Part shown: positions 35,666 through 47,581 of the stretch, piece by piece
How positions within the stretch are numbered: position 1 is the first letter of the stretch
Layout of the letters: the number at the start of each line of letters is the position of its first letter
Source: Viscum album
Taxonomy: Eukaryota; Streptophyta; Magnoliopsida; Santalales; Viscaceae
DNA length: 64,000 bases
Assembly: GCA_963277665.1 (NCBI GenBank)
Contig: CAUJRU010000136.1
Span: 558,001-622,000, forward strand
Reading direction: 5' to 3'
Program-made: the position numbers and the translations under genes
Notes under the pieces: generated by a model
The model's database searches: none
Told to the model about the DNA's origin: nothing
What the model saw: only the letters and a program-made list of their open reading frames with translations

Positions 35666-38495
35666 ATTTTTTACATAGTTCTCTAAAATTTTAATCATTG
35701 ACGGAGCATGTTACATAGAACATCGATTTTAAATGAACTATGATCTAATATTCAAAAATTATTATTTAGTGATTCATTTTTCACCAAGCCATTTTACTGG
35801 TTGTCATTAATAGAACTATATAAATTATGAATGAATTAACAATTTTCATATGTATAAAATTATGTTTTTGGATACAAATTAATTTTAATTGGAAAGGAAT
35901 ACTATTTAAAAATAATGTAAATCATGTTTTATAAAATTATTTTTATATGAAAAATGAGTTCTATCATAAAAATTGAATTAAAAACTATGATTAATTAATT
36001 TTATTGATATTTATATATTTTATATTAAATAATTTTTTTTAAATTCAAATAATTTTTTTTCTTTCAATGGTAATGATATAAATCTATATTTATTCTAAAA
36101 AAATCATTTTTTTTCTAAAAAAAGTTCTTCCATGAGTTTTGTTCACATAAATTAAAATAAATTCCTTCCATATATATAAATTTAATAATGGAAAATATAA
36201 TACATACTTGGAATCTAGAGGATCAAATTTGGTAAAATTGCAGCTTTTTTTGGTCAATTTGAATAGTAACAGTAGTAAATATTTGTTTACCCCATATGGG
36301 TAAAATAAGTGAAATTTGGATACAATATTATTATAGGAATTTGATATTTATCTAGAACTTTCCATTATATAATGGAATGAGTGTATTTTTATTTATTATG
36401 TCTATTTATTTAATATATGATCATTTGTAGCCATTTTATCTAGTTTATAACCTTTATAATTATTTTTGACAAGATTAAATAAAAAATTTAATTCTCTTGA
36501 CTTTAATATCACTAATATTATTTTGAGATGATAATTATTTTAAAATTATTATTTTTTATTTATATATAAAATATAACTTATTCAATTTTATCCAAGTAAT
36601 TTGTTTCTAATTTTATGAAATTGAGTAATTACAATACATGCCTATGTAATGCCGAAAAACTATTTACTCTATTGAATGAAAAATGAAATAAATGATTTCT
36701 AAAATATTAAAAGAAATAAAATATTATTAAATAATTGTTCTGTGTTGTGGAAATTTGTGTTTTTTATATTAAAATTTCGTATTGGTCTTTGTGTCCTTAA
36801 AGTCATATTAAATGTATAGCTCCAAAATTGATATATGTGTGATTTTATAATAATCAGTATTTTATAATCTAATTAACTATTCATATAAATATTAAATCCA
36901 TAAATTTTAATGATATGTGGTTTATAATATAATCTATTTTACTTTTATAACAGTCCTTAAATTTATGGAAACATTATTAACCATTTAAGATTAAAATAGT
37001 TGTCACTACGGTTTATGCAAACAATGGTTATTAAAGGTGATAATGATAATATAAGATTTAAAATTAAATTTCATATAATATAATTTTCCTTAGATGATTA
37101 AATTTAGATAATATCTTCTATATCTCAGATTCATTGAATTTCAGAATCATTTTTCTTTTGATTGACTGTATTATAATTTAATCTTATAAGAAATTTTAAG
37201 TGCACCATCTCGCTCTGTTATAAAAGGACACACCTCGAGTCACTCATTTACACCATTTTAAACCTTATTTCAAGGAAAATACCTTCAAAATTCCCATATA
37301 AAATCTAATAGAACCGTTCAATTGGTTTTCTTTCTATGAAAAATATTTACCATAGTATCCTTATGAGGAGTTATAAAATATTTCATTCAAATAAGATGTA
37401 ATGGGATTAATTGATCACTTTATTTTTACATAATTATTTACCTCCTCTAAGTAAATATTATTTATCATAAAAAAATTTCTCCAGTATCCTCATCATATTT
37501 AATTTTCATTGTTATTACCAAACCACCATTATATAACATCACTACCATCAATTTGTTTTTGAAAATATAGCTTGTGTGTAAATACGTCCTCCAGACTCTA
37601 TATAGAAGCACAATTAATTTTTTGTCACTATCATTTATGGATGAGTTTTGTTAAAATAGAGGATTTTTATATATAATAATAATGAATTATTTATTAATTT
37701 TTAAATATATAATTATATCTATTTTTAACATTTTAATCTCTTTGAATATGATAATGTCTCTCGTGTCTAGCTGTGGACCACTATATCCACCAAACAATGT
37801 TATTTTATAATCATTTTTTATTTAAATGGATTGTAATAGCGATATATTAAATTAATATTTAGGATATATGTGATATAATAATCATTATTTATATGTTCAT
37901 TATTATTTATCTTTTTTCGTTTATTATGTTGAATAGTGAAACATTTTTCTTGTGTACATACATCATATAATATCCATCAAAGATTCAATGAATTTTTTTG
38001 TCAATAAATTTTTGGATGAATATAAATATAAAAAAAATAATATATATGCTATTTATTTCATTATTATAAATTTTTTTGTTGGTGTATTCATGATATATTT
38101 CAAGGGAACAAGACTACCAAAGAAAATCATACATGATAAATGAAGGAGTTTCCAATGGGAAAAGTCATTAAATAAATACTTTTTAACAAGTAGTGATATA
38201 AAGTTATAATTAAATAATATATTAATTAATATTGATATATATATGAGTTTGGTTATGGAATAAATGTATAATATATCTGTAAATTTTTTACATGAGGCTC
38301 AAACATATATGAAGGAAGTCATGCATGAGGTAATAGTATTATGTTATAATGTCATTATTTTTCGTGATTTGTTATGGTAATTTTATAATGATGTAATTTC
38401 ATTATCTACCTCTTATGAAATCAAATTAATTTTCATACCAACAAATTATTTCAAGATTTCACAATTTTTTCTTTCATCTTCCTCTCTTTAAGTAA
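35666..38495 (+). mobile_element. LTR2 of the ancient array
   Basis: It follows the unit P purine tract. GACGGAGCATGTTACATAGAACA (about 35700) matches ACAGAGCATGTGATCCACAAAACAG in LTR3 (about 41255). 36201-36320 matches 51411-51530 and 5882-5995. 37740-37990 matches 16590-16850 and about 53175-53400. A possible promoter, TTATAAAAGGACACACC, lies at about 37219. It serves as the 3' LTR of unit P and, apparently, the 5' LTR of unit Q. Its right edge is approximate. Open frames inside (37952-38143) are not genes. Confidence 0.62.
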
Positions 38496-39950
38496 TCATG
38501 ATACCGAAAGATTTTTATTATGGAAAACATACTATTCTTAACTCATTTTTCAAAAATCGATTGTCGTCCATATATATTCATTCAAGAAAATAATTTAATA
38601 TTATTTTTAATATTTTAATATAATGATTTAATGTCATATTTACACATTATTAAATTTTTACAAAATATTTTGAATGTAGTTTAATGGTTGTTTTTCAAAC
38701 ATGGTTTTTTTAATTTTTATAGTAATATGGATGTCATGTCAGCATTTAATATATACAAAATGAACAAAATATCCTCCCACCATAGAAAATAAATTATTTT
38801 AAGATTTAATATTTTTTTAAAATTTATTTTCATTGAAAATGTTGTACATCCTATTTGGGAAATATTTCAATTTTAAATAAATGATTTTAAATTGGAAAGG
38901 GAACTGTCTTTAGGAAATATTATACTGATCCTTTTAATGAAATTTTAATAAAATATGAAAACTTATGGTGTTACATATTTTTTACAATGGTGCATGATAC
39001 AATGAGACCATTATTATTATTTCATTGAGTTTATGATTATAATGACAAGATTAAATCAGAACCAATTTCTTTTCCATATGTTTTGAAATAATGAAATAAT
39101 TATGAAAACCATTACCATATCATGGGTTATGATATGATGAATATTTTAGGATTTTTTGGAACAAATATGAATGATTTTCATTATTTGATTGATGTTATAT
39201 AGATTATATATCCCTCAAATGAATTGGTTAAAGATGTTTGTCTCAGGAGATAAATTGGACTGCAATGAGGAGTGAACTGTGTTTAGTAAGGGACTTTATC
39301 CCCTATGATTGTATTGTAATTAAACCATGAATTATATGATCGTTTAGGGATTAAACACAATCTAGTATGATAGTAATTATAGATAGCCTTGAATATGTGG
39401 AAAAATATTTTCTGTCGCTATTTCTATTCTAAAAACCTATGTCTTATACCAATGTTTTGTTCTCATTTCTCAACTTATTTAAATTATTTTTTATTTATGT
39501 ATTTTAAAATACCATGATTTATGAAAAGATTTTATATTATGACCTGTGATATACATGTTATAGTTTTAAAATCATATTTTCATTTTGTCACTCCTAAATT
39601 AAATATAATGTTGGTATATACTTGGTTTACACTTAATGATTATTTAAGCTCGTCGTTTCTTTTATTTCCATTACCCAGGTTAAAAAAAGTTTTTATATAT
39701 GATATTTTGTTGATAATTTATTTTTATAAAGATATAAGTTTGATATAACATATATATTTTCATTTTTATACCTTTTTAGTCCACGATTCTAATTATACAA
39801 TACTGCTGAAATATTTTCGTGGATCATTTTGTTCGGTAATGAATATTCATATATTTATATGTAATAATATTTGTGAAATATATGAATATATATAGATATT
39901 GGATGACTAAAATTTATCATCATTACGAATATATCATGTGAGTACAAAGA
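38496..39950 (+). pseudogene. Gag-like block of unit Q
   Basis: This is eroded AT-rich sequence sharing blocks with the region after LTR1 (39010-39060 with 17800-17850; 39270-39300 with 18040-18070). By position it is a gag remnant. RT and RNase H motifs are absent before the integrase at about 39950, so unit Q has lost the middle of pol. The open frame 39521-39748 is unrecognised. Confidence 0.4.
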
Positions 39951-41190
39951 TGTATAAATATTTTGTTGATTGTTTTAGTTGGGATACCATTTATTTGGAT
40001 AATGTAGATAATGTAACTCAAGGAATAGAATATTAGTATATTACGATTGAACATATGAAGTATATGAGGTTATTCGAATAATTTCAAATACCTATATGTA
40101 AATGTGTAAAATTATCAATGGAAACAATAATATGACTCCCCATGACATATAAAGTCTATAAATACATTTTGGATATAGCCAGTTGCCTTTCAAAATCATG
40201 GAATGTTATTTCCAATATAGAAGAGCTCTCACTTGACCATCATTGTAAGAGATATATTAAGGATGAATTAAGATTTCATGGTGTACCATATTTAATTTTA
40301 TATTATCAATTTGTATGTATTAAAATGATATTCTAGAGAATCATTAAACAATTCTTAAATACATAGTTAATTAAAAAACTACGTATCATTCCTAAATAAA
40401 TATTTTATTTTAGTGAACAATTCAATCCCTAGAATATTTTTTCTGATTTTTTCTATATATTTCAATGGAGTTTTAATCAAACCTATCCTCTAGTTTTGTA
40501 TTTATAAAAAAATTATTTAACTAACATATATATATTTCAATTTATAAAAACCTATATGAAAATAAGTAAAAAATACATTATTTGTGGATGAAAATAGTGA
40601 ATGTATATTTTTTTTGAACCTTATACAGTTGAGGAAATGATAAAAAATGTTAGAGACAATAAACAAAACATCAAGGTGTGTAATACTCAAAATTAGAGTT
40701 TTATTGATACATGTTGATGGGATATAGGGTTTTATGTTGAATAAAGGGTATTATTATGAATATTTCTAAGGAACATGGTTATAATATTTTGAAATTAATT
40801 TATTTTGAGAGATGGATATATGAATCCCCCATGAGATGCTGATTGTGTATGGATTGTAGTTTGATGCTTATTAATTCAACGAAACCTTTTCCAAATTCAT
40901 GATCTGTTACATGTTACTAATTGTAGTAATTATATCTATTATCCTTCAAATTTACATAACTCAAGGGTTATAAAATTAGACCATGTCATTAATTATGATT
41001 AAAAAAATGTATAATTCACTGATTATATAGATAACGATGAATGAAAAAGACCATTATGTGTTTTATTGCACTATAGATGGATCATAAATATGAGGATTCT
41101 ATGTGGCGACTCACGTATGTAATAAAGGAGAAGTATCTTAACATTTTTCTATTATAATAATGTAATATAGGGGGGAAAATTGTTTTATGG
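39950..41190 (+). pseudogene. Unit Q integrase
   Basis: An open stretch, 40142-40334, reads CLSKSWNVISNIEELSLDHH, then CKRYIKDELRFHGVPYLI. This is the integrase core segment around LTKSAHF...LA..YI.EIVRLHGVP. Downstream, EMIKNVRDNKQNIKV (about 40635) corresponds to the segment after the core. HDLLHVTN (about 40900) corresponds to the VHDVFHVS motif. The first catalytic Asp and the SDRD block are eroded. The frame ends before the purine tract at 41169. Confidence 0.75.
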
Positions 41191-41198
41191 TGGTAGAA
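41169..41198 (+). promoter_or_regulatory. Polypurine tract before LTR3
   Basis: AGGGGGGAAAATTGTTTTATGGTGGTAGAA immediately precedes the TGTTACGCC start of LTR3. Confidence 0.65.
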
Positions 41199-41565
41199 TG
41201 TTACGCCTAAACATTTTATTATATGATTTTATTTAATAAATCTGATTTAGTACAGAGCATGTGATCCACAAAACAGAAAACATATGTGAATAATTACTTA
41301 TTTAAAATATAAAGTAGATGAAATTTAAGGATTTTTATATGTAATTGACTACCCCAAGTAATATAAATCTCGAAATTACTATCATCAAATAGATTATAAA
41401 TTATATAGAATGTTGGTCTACTATTTCGTAGCCAAAAGGATTTTTTTTACAAATTTATTTATTATATAGTTTATATAATAAAAATGTTAATTTATTTTTT
41501 TATTAAATTGATGAAAAATTATTTTTTAAACATGGGTGAAAAGGAAATAAAATTCATAAATTATT
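41199..41565 (+). mobile_element. LTR3 of the ancient array, first part
   Basis: It begins TGTTACGCCTAAAC after the purine tract. It is cut at 41565 by the family-B element and resumes at 50452. Confidence 0.65.
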
Positions 41566-44431
41566 TGTCCTGACAGGTCCCAATGGGGCCCGTTCCATGA
41601 ATCTCCAAGCCCACCTCCAATAGGCTAAGGGCTGGAGACTAGAACAGAGTAGTCATATCTCTAACATGGGAGGCATTGCCTAAGTACCTATACACATGAA
41701 AATATCACCAAGCCCACAAATATTGAAATGTAAAAACCACTCAGGAAAAAAATGCATGCATAAAATTAAAACTTATAGATAGAGTATAACATAAGTAAAG
41801 TCCAAAATGTAAAACTGGGCTAGAATACAAGCCCACAAAAACAAGAGTCTGCAAACTACAATTTCCAACCTATAAAAAAAGAGGTAGTGGACTTTTTTTC
41901 AAAGCCATAGGAACACCTCAACATGAAGGAAAACCAGAATTCTCGGTCTGATCTAGGTCCACCCTAGACTCTATCAAAAGGCTGCTTGTTTTCATAAGAC
42001 ACAACACGTGCGGGAAAACCCCTTACAGGGGTGAGTATAACAATATTCAGTAGAGGACCTCAAAAACCAAAAACGAAATACAAAAATAATATCCATAGTC
42101 AGTTGTACACAAAATATGTCTAATAAACATATAGTAAGAGAATCATAATCCAGATATACTAAAAACCTAGACCCGTAGTTTAGAGACAAGTCACACAACA
42201 ACATAGCCCCGCTAGGGATTCAGTTCCAAGGTTCCACAAAGCACTCATCTAGGAGAACACACTCCATGAGTCTGATATCTCTGATGTCTTCCATCCAAGA
42301 AGAATTGTTTTTCAAGAAGGATCATGAGAGATAGATACACTCATTCTGGGACAACACACTCCTGAGTAGGGAAAAATCACGATACATAGTCGAGGATCAC
42401 TGACAGGGCCTTTGCGAATTCCACGACTCCTCTGGATTCTCATGCTAAGTAGTAGATCAGCATCCTGTAGTATTAGTCAGGTCGATACCTAACACTACCT
42501 TGGGTAACGAATGGATATAGTATCTCGCTCTAGGCCTCTTAGTGGGATACCAGATGCTTTATCAGGAAGTCCTGCTGAAGGGATCATAATACCGTAAATG
42601 GAAATGATACCTGACCTTTAGAGAAACTAGAAAATGGGGCACTAACCAAAATGATTGATGTTTAAAATATGGTGGAAAAGAGGTTCAATCCATGTTCAAG
42701 GATATACAATGTGGGTATATGGGTCATAAGCCGAGTTTATCGACTATGAGTTCTACCCATGTAAAATGGTTTGAGTCATAAGAACATGATGTATAAAAAA
42801 GTATGTACATGGAATGTTGGATGGACCACACGCCATGTCCGAGTAATCGGGGTTCCCTCCATGCATGTGGCTCTGTTCCCATACACAACTTCAACCTGTG
42901 TGTTCCATCCCATGTAATCAGTACCCAGGGTGACTTGTGAAACTAGCCACATATGGTCGTGTGGTGTAGTACATGGAGTGTACTCTACACGTGTCCGTGT
43001 ATCTTTTGAGATACATGATGAGCCCACATAGGGACCTCCACACCATTTGATGATGTTCACACGCCATGTTTGTGCTTCATATGACCCGGAACTCTAGCCA
43101 CCGATGGGTGGGGCCCACATGTCATTTCAACCTGGGGGCACGTCGTGTTCTTCATTGTGCACAGTTTGGAAACCCTAGCCGCCCCAAGCCAACCCTACAT
43201 GACCCGTTCTTCAGGATACACTCCGTGTCGATCAGAAATTTCTAGAAACCATCATTCTTCATCGCCGTGCTTCAGGGCTCCTCTGATCCTCGATCCGGTT
43301 ACCTGATCTTTGAGATATTCAAGATCCTAGGTTTCCCAAAAATACCATTAGCATTCTGTAAGTTTTTTTTTCATTCCATCATCCCCTAAAAATCATTTCG
43401 ATCATCCACGTGATGAACGGTCAAAGAAAAATTTCTCCCTAATAATGTCGATTCATCTACCGCCATCACCTCAGTACCTCTGTTGATTGGTCATGACACT
43501 AGATCTCCAATTTGGGATCATTGCGTTGCGAAACGGACGCTCAATGATCTTATGTTCATTACCCCATGAAGAACGTGAAGAATGTAAGGTTAAGAGGAGG
43601 ACAAAAATCAATATACAAAAGAGGAACGCACCTCCACCATTATTCGTCACGACATTGATTAACTCCCATTAGAAGGAATAAATAGATTTAATGAAAAGAA
43701 AATCCAAAAATTATCACAAATCAAATTCTTGAATCAACCCCTAAAAAATTGAAAAATAATGCTCACCTATAAGAACACACAATTTGAGGATCAACATATT
43801 CATGGGTTAATCTGCATTCGTAGTTTCTTTGAAGAATATGGGAGAACTAAATCAAAATAAAAATTCCCTACCTTGATTAGGTTGAAAAATGATCACCGTT
43901 CCATGTTTTTTGATGAGGTTTGTCGAATCTGAGATGCATCGATTGATCGCATTGTCCTCACCTACATATGGGTTCTCCTCCTAAGATCCATTAGAAAATC
44001 CTCAATTCGAAGGGTTATGTGGATAAATCTGCATACATTCTATAAGAGGTATTAATAGGAGAGTATTAGGTAACTTATATAAAGAAAACATTTAAAATAA
44101 GATAAATTATTAATTTATTTTATTTTCATTAAAACGTCCAAAAAATAACTTCTGGACCTGACCCATGGTGGTCGATGTTAGGACGCTCCTAAGGTAATTT
44201 CGCTTCTCTGAGGTAATGGTTCCCTCATATTTATCATCCAGGCACCCATTTAAATGTTATTCCACTTTTTTAGGAAAACAACTCGCACACGCTGTTTTAA
44301 AGTTTATTTTATTTTCAATCATCTATTCTAGGCACTCCGTGAATCGAAATTGCTTGACCTTGAAATTCCTTGTACCGTAATCATTCAACATAATATTTTA
44401 AAATGATACACCCAAAATACAAGACATTACA
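41566..44431 (-). repeat. 3' LTR of the family-B element
   Basis: The minus strand starts TGTAATGTCTTG at 44431 next to the purine tract and ends ...CCTGTCAGGACA at 41566. It contains shuffled short repeats at about 42240-42540 and a small hairpin, TGTATCTTTTGAGATACA, at about 43000. Open frames 42776-43060 and 43487-43672 are not conserved with the partner and are not genes. Confidence 0.88.
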
Positions 44432-44447
44432 TTCTCCACAACTTGGG
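44432..44447 (-). promoter_or_regulatory. Polypurine tract, family B
   Basis: The minus strand reads CCAAGTTGTGGAGAA before the LTR start. It is less purine-rich than in family A. Confidence 0.6.
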
Positions 44448-44479
44448 GCGTTTCATCCCCAAAAATCCAAAACAAGGAT

Positions 44480-46480
44480 ACTAAAAAAGATGTGGCTATT
44501 GGGCATGGATCTGAGCCTCCCGCTCCCACGTGCTATCTTGAAGATTCCTGTGCTTCCACCAAACGTGCACCAATGGAATCGATTTACCACGAAAGATCCT
44601 ATCCTACCGATCCTCACTCTCCAACTGCTACTTAGCAATGGTCACTCATCCTCGATGTCCAGCTCGCCCTAGTCAATTACGTGCGATGGGTCATGCACAT
44701 ACCTCCTCAATTGTGACATGTGTGAGACATCATATACTCGATGTAGCTTTGGCTGTAGATCTAGGTTGTACGAATCCTCTCCAACTCTGCATAGTATCTA
44801 GAATGGTCTGATGAACTTCTGATATGGCTCGTCGCCCCAGCCAAAGGTATGTATCCCTCATCGAGGTGATACCCAAAGGAAGATGTGGTATCCCACCTAG
44901 AACTCCATAGGTATCTGTAGCCTTTCAACATAAGACTTTTTCCAACTTTGTGTTGTCTTCATCATCTCCTGGATGATCTGCACCATCTCAGTGGTAGCTG
45001 ACACCAACTCTGGACCCATGAGTACTGACTCGCTGGGGTTCGTCTTACAAAGTGACGACCGACTGGGTCTCCCATATAAAGCCCCAAACGGTGCCATACA
45101 AATGGTGGAGTTGTAGTTGTCATTGTGTGAAAATTCCACCAATGGTATGTGGTCCTACCAAATGTGACCAAAGTCCATGATACAGTCCCACAACATATTT
45201 TCCAAAACCTGAATGGTCCGCTCCATCTGTCCATCAGTCTAGGGATGGATCACTATGCTCAAGTGTAGTTGAGTCCCAAAATCCACCTGTAATCCATTCT
45301 CCAACTGGTATGTGAAACAAGTATCTAAACATGAGAATATTGTCAAAGGGACGCCATGAATCTGAACTATATCCTTCATGTATAGGCGTCACAAGATCTC
45401 TAAGGAACTCTGCTCCCTAATAGCTCGGGAGTGGGATGAATTGTTGAGACAGTCAACGATCACACAGATGGTATCAGGCCCCTTAGACGTCCATGGTAAT
45501 CCTGTCATGAATTCCATAAATATTCCATACCACTTCCACTTTATAACTTCCAGAGGTGAGCTAAACTCGATGGATCCTGATGCTCAGTCTTCACCTGCTG
45601 GAATGCAAGGCAACGAGAAACGAACTCTGCTACTGCCTTCTTGATGCATGACCAATAGAACTTTCATCGGAGATCCTGGTACAACTTCACCACTCCATGA
45701 TGTACATCAATGGGGGATGTATGAAACTCCCTTAGGACCTCCTCCCACAACACCACTAGTACAACAGTGCATCCTCTGAAAAGAACTATGTTCTCCCCAT
45801 ATTACCAATATCCACCGGGAGCATGTCTCATTGATAATATAGCACCTAAAACCTCACACTCAACATCCCCAAGTTGTGCCTCCCTAAATCACTGTAAGAG
45901 TGGAGGAGTGAAAACCATCAATAGGAGGTAAACGACATCCTCTTTTTTCCATGAAGGATATTTGTATAGAGACCAATTGTTCTCTCTTCTGACTCACCAA
46001 ATAAAAGCTCGTTCTCCTGCTAAGAGCATATAACACCGTGTTCCCCTTCCTAGGAGTATAGATGATCTTGAAATCATAGTCCTAGAGGAACTCTAGACAA
46101 CTCCTCTACCTAAAATATAGATTCTTCTGTGAGAATATGTAACTGAGGATCTTGTGGTCATAGTAGACGATAAACAGATCACCCATAAGGCAGTGTTTCC
46201 ACATCTTCAACGTGAAGAATACCACTACCAACTCATGATCATGGGTCACATAGTTCTGCTCATGTGGATTAAGTTTGATTTAACCATAAGGAATCACTAC
46301 CTGTCATAGAATTAGGACACAACCATGCCCGATCCCAGATGTATCATAGAAAACTACGTACTCGACACCCTCCTCGGGCAATCTAAAAATTTGGGAGCTC
46401 TTCAAACATTGTCCGAATTGCTCAAAAGCATGCAGGAACATCTCCGCCCACATGAAGGGTTTCCTCCAGGGATGTATCCC
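44480..46480 (-). pseudogene. RNase H and integrase remnant, family B
   Basis: On the minus strand, in order: RKPFMWAEMFLHAFEQFG, PEEGVEYVVFYDTSG and GCVLI (RNase H start, about 46460-46300); THDHELVVVFFTLKMW and DHKILSYIFSQKNL (about 46240-46110); GKGNTVL.ALSR-like text (about 46040). Integrase follows: GPDTICVIVDCLNN (about 45490), VQIHGVPLTIFSCLDT (about 45370-45320), then QTDGQMERTIQVLENML (about 45240) and VEFSHNDNYNSTICMAPFGA, with the undamaged stretch 44897-45142. It ends in a chromodomain-like tail near 44500. Stops and frameshifts are scattered throughout. Integrase is nearly full length, unlike in the family-A copy. Confidence 0.87.
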
Positions 46481-46489
46481 GCATCCTAA

Positions 46490-47272
46490 TCTTTGTGACT
46501 AACATTGGATCCCTGCTGCCGAGGTCTCCACACCATTATGCCTGCTACTGACTGCCTTAGGCAATCTCTGTTCTTCCAAGAAGCTCTCAATCACCAAGGC
46601 CCACTCGATCACTCCGGCATAAGTCGAAATGCATAGAGGCACAACAATAGATTATATTTCCCATCTTAGACTTCGCTCGATGGTTCGATGTCTAAAGTAC
46701 AAATCCCTGACCATATCCATCGAGTACCTGGCAAGGTTGGTGAACCTCTATGAATATTCAACCACTTTCAAACTACACTTCTAGAGCTGAAGAATCTCCT
46801 AGATATGAATTTCTCTTAGTGTAACAAGAGAGAACTCCTCACTAAAGAGTTTCTAAAACACTATCCATGAATGATTCTCCTCATCGTGAGTTTGTCTGGT
46901 CAGAATCCACCATCGTCCGGATAAACCTTCAATAATGCTCACTCATAGGATCACAATCTGGTCCGCTGGTGGCCTCACTAGATGAAAAACTCTATTCATC
47001 TCTTCAAGCCATCCCCTAGCTGCTTGTGGGTCAGGCTCACCTCGGAACATGAGTGGTCTATTTCTATAGAACTCGTGAAGTGCACTCAGCCTGCACCCCT
47101 CATCTGTTAGTACTACAGGTAGCACAAGATTCCCTATTGGTGGTGATATAATAGGTGAACCACCTGGAGGCAACACTGAGGGAACTGGTCCCTGTATCGA
47201 AGCCTCATCACTGAGGAGGTCATCCTCATGATCGCGCTCCTAAATACTAGCGGGTATCTGTCATGGAGGCAT
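46490..47272 (-). pseudogene. gag, family B, fused to RNase H by deletion
   Basis: The start MPP is at 47272, followed at once by a stop and further damage. The best stretch, 46943-47176, reads SALHEFYRNRPLMFRGEPDP and AARGWLEEMNRVFHL, the gag domain also seen in family A. It continues with RRWWILT, SEEFSLVTLREI and RFTNLARYSMDM (to about 46690). No CCHC knuckle is left. The sequence then passes directly to RNase H at about 46480, so knuckle, protease and RT were removed together. Confidence 0.82.
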
Positions 47273-47566
47273 CCAATACAGAAAAAAGATGTACCATGGA
47301 AAACAAGTTTATCTTGATAGATGACACAAACGATATGGAAAACACAACCCATTCCAATATGATGCATGTAACATTATTTTACTTCCCCAGAACTAGTGTT
47401 TTCTTTTATTGTGATGAAAAGTAGGTTATCAGTGTCCTGATGTATGGATACGTCAGCTTCCCACACAAACACTGGAGTCTCTAGACTGAAGGTCGATCTC
47501 AAAACACTTAACATTGTTCCCAAAAACAGATCTCATAGAGTATTGGTCCTAAAGTAGAATCGACCA

Positions 47567-47578
47567 ACTCTGATACCA
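47567..47578 (-). promoter_or_regulatory. Primer-binding site, initiator tRNA-Met
   Basis: The minus strand reads TGGTATCAGAGT three bases from the 5' LTR, the same spacing as in family A. Confidence 0.9.
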
Positions 47579-47581
47579 CTC

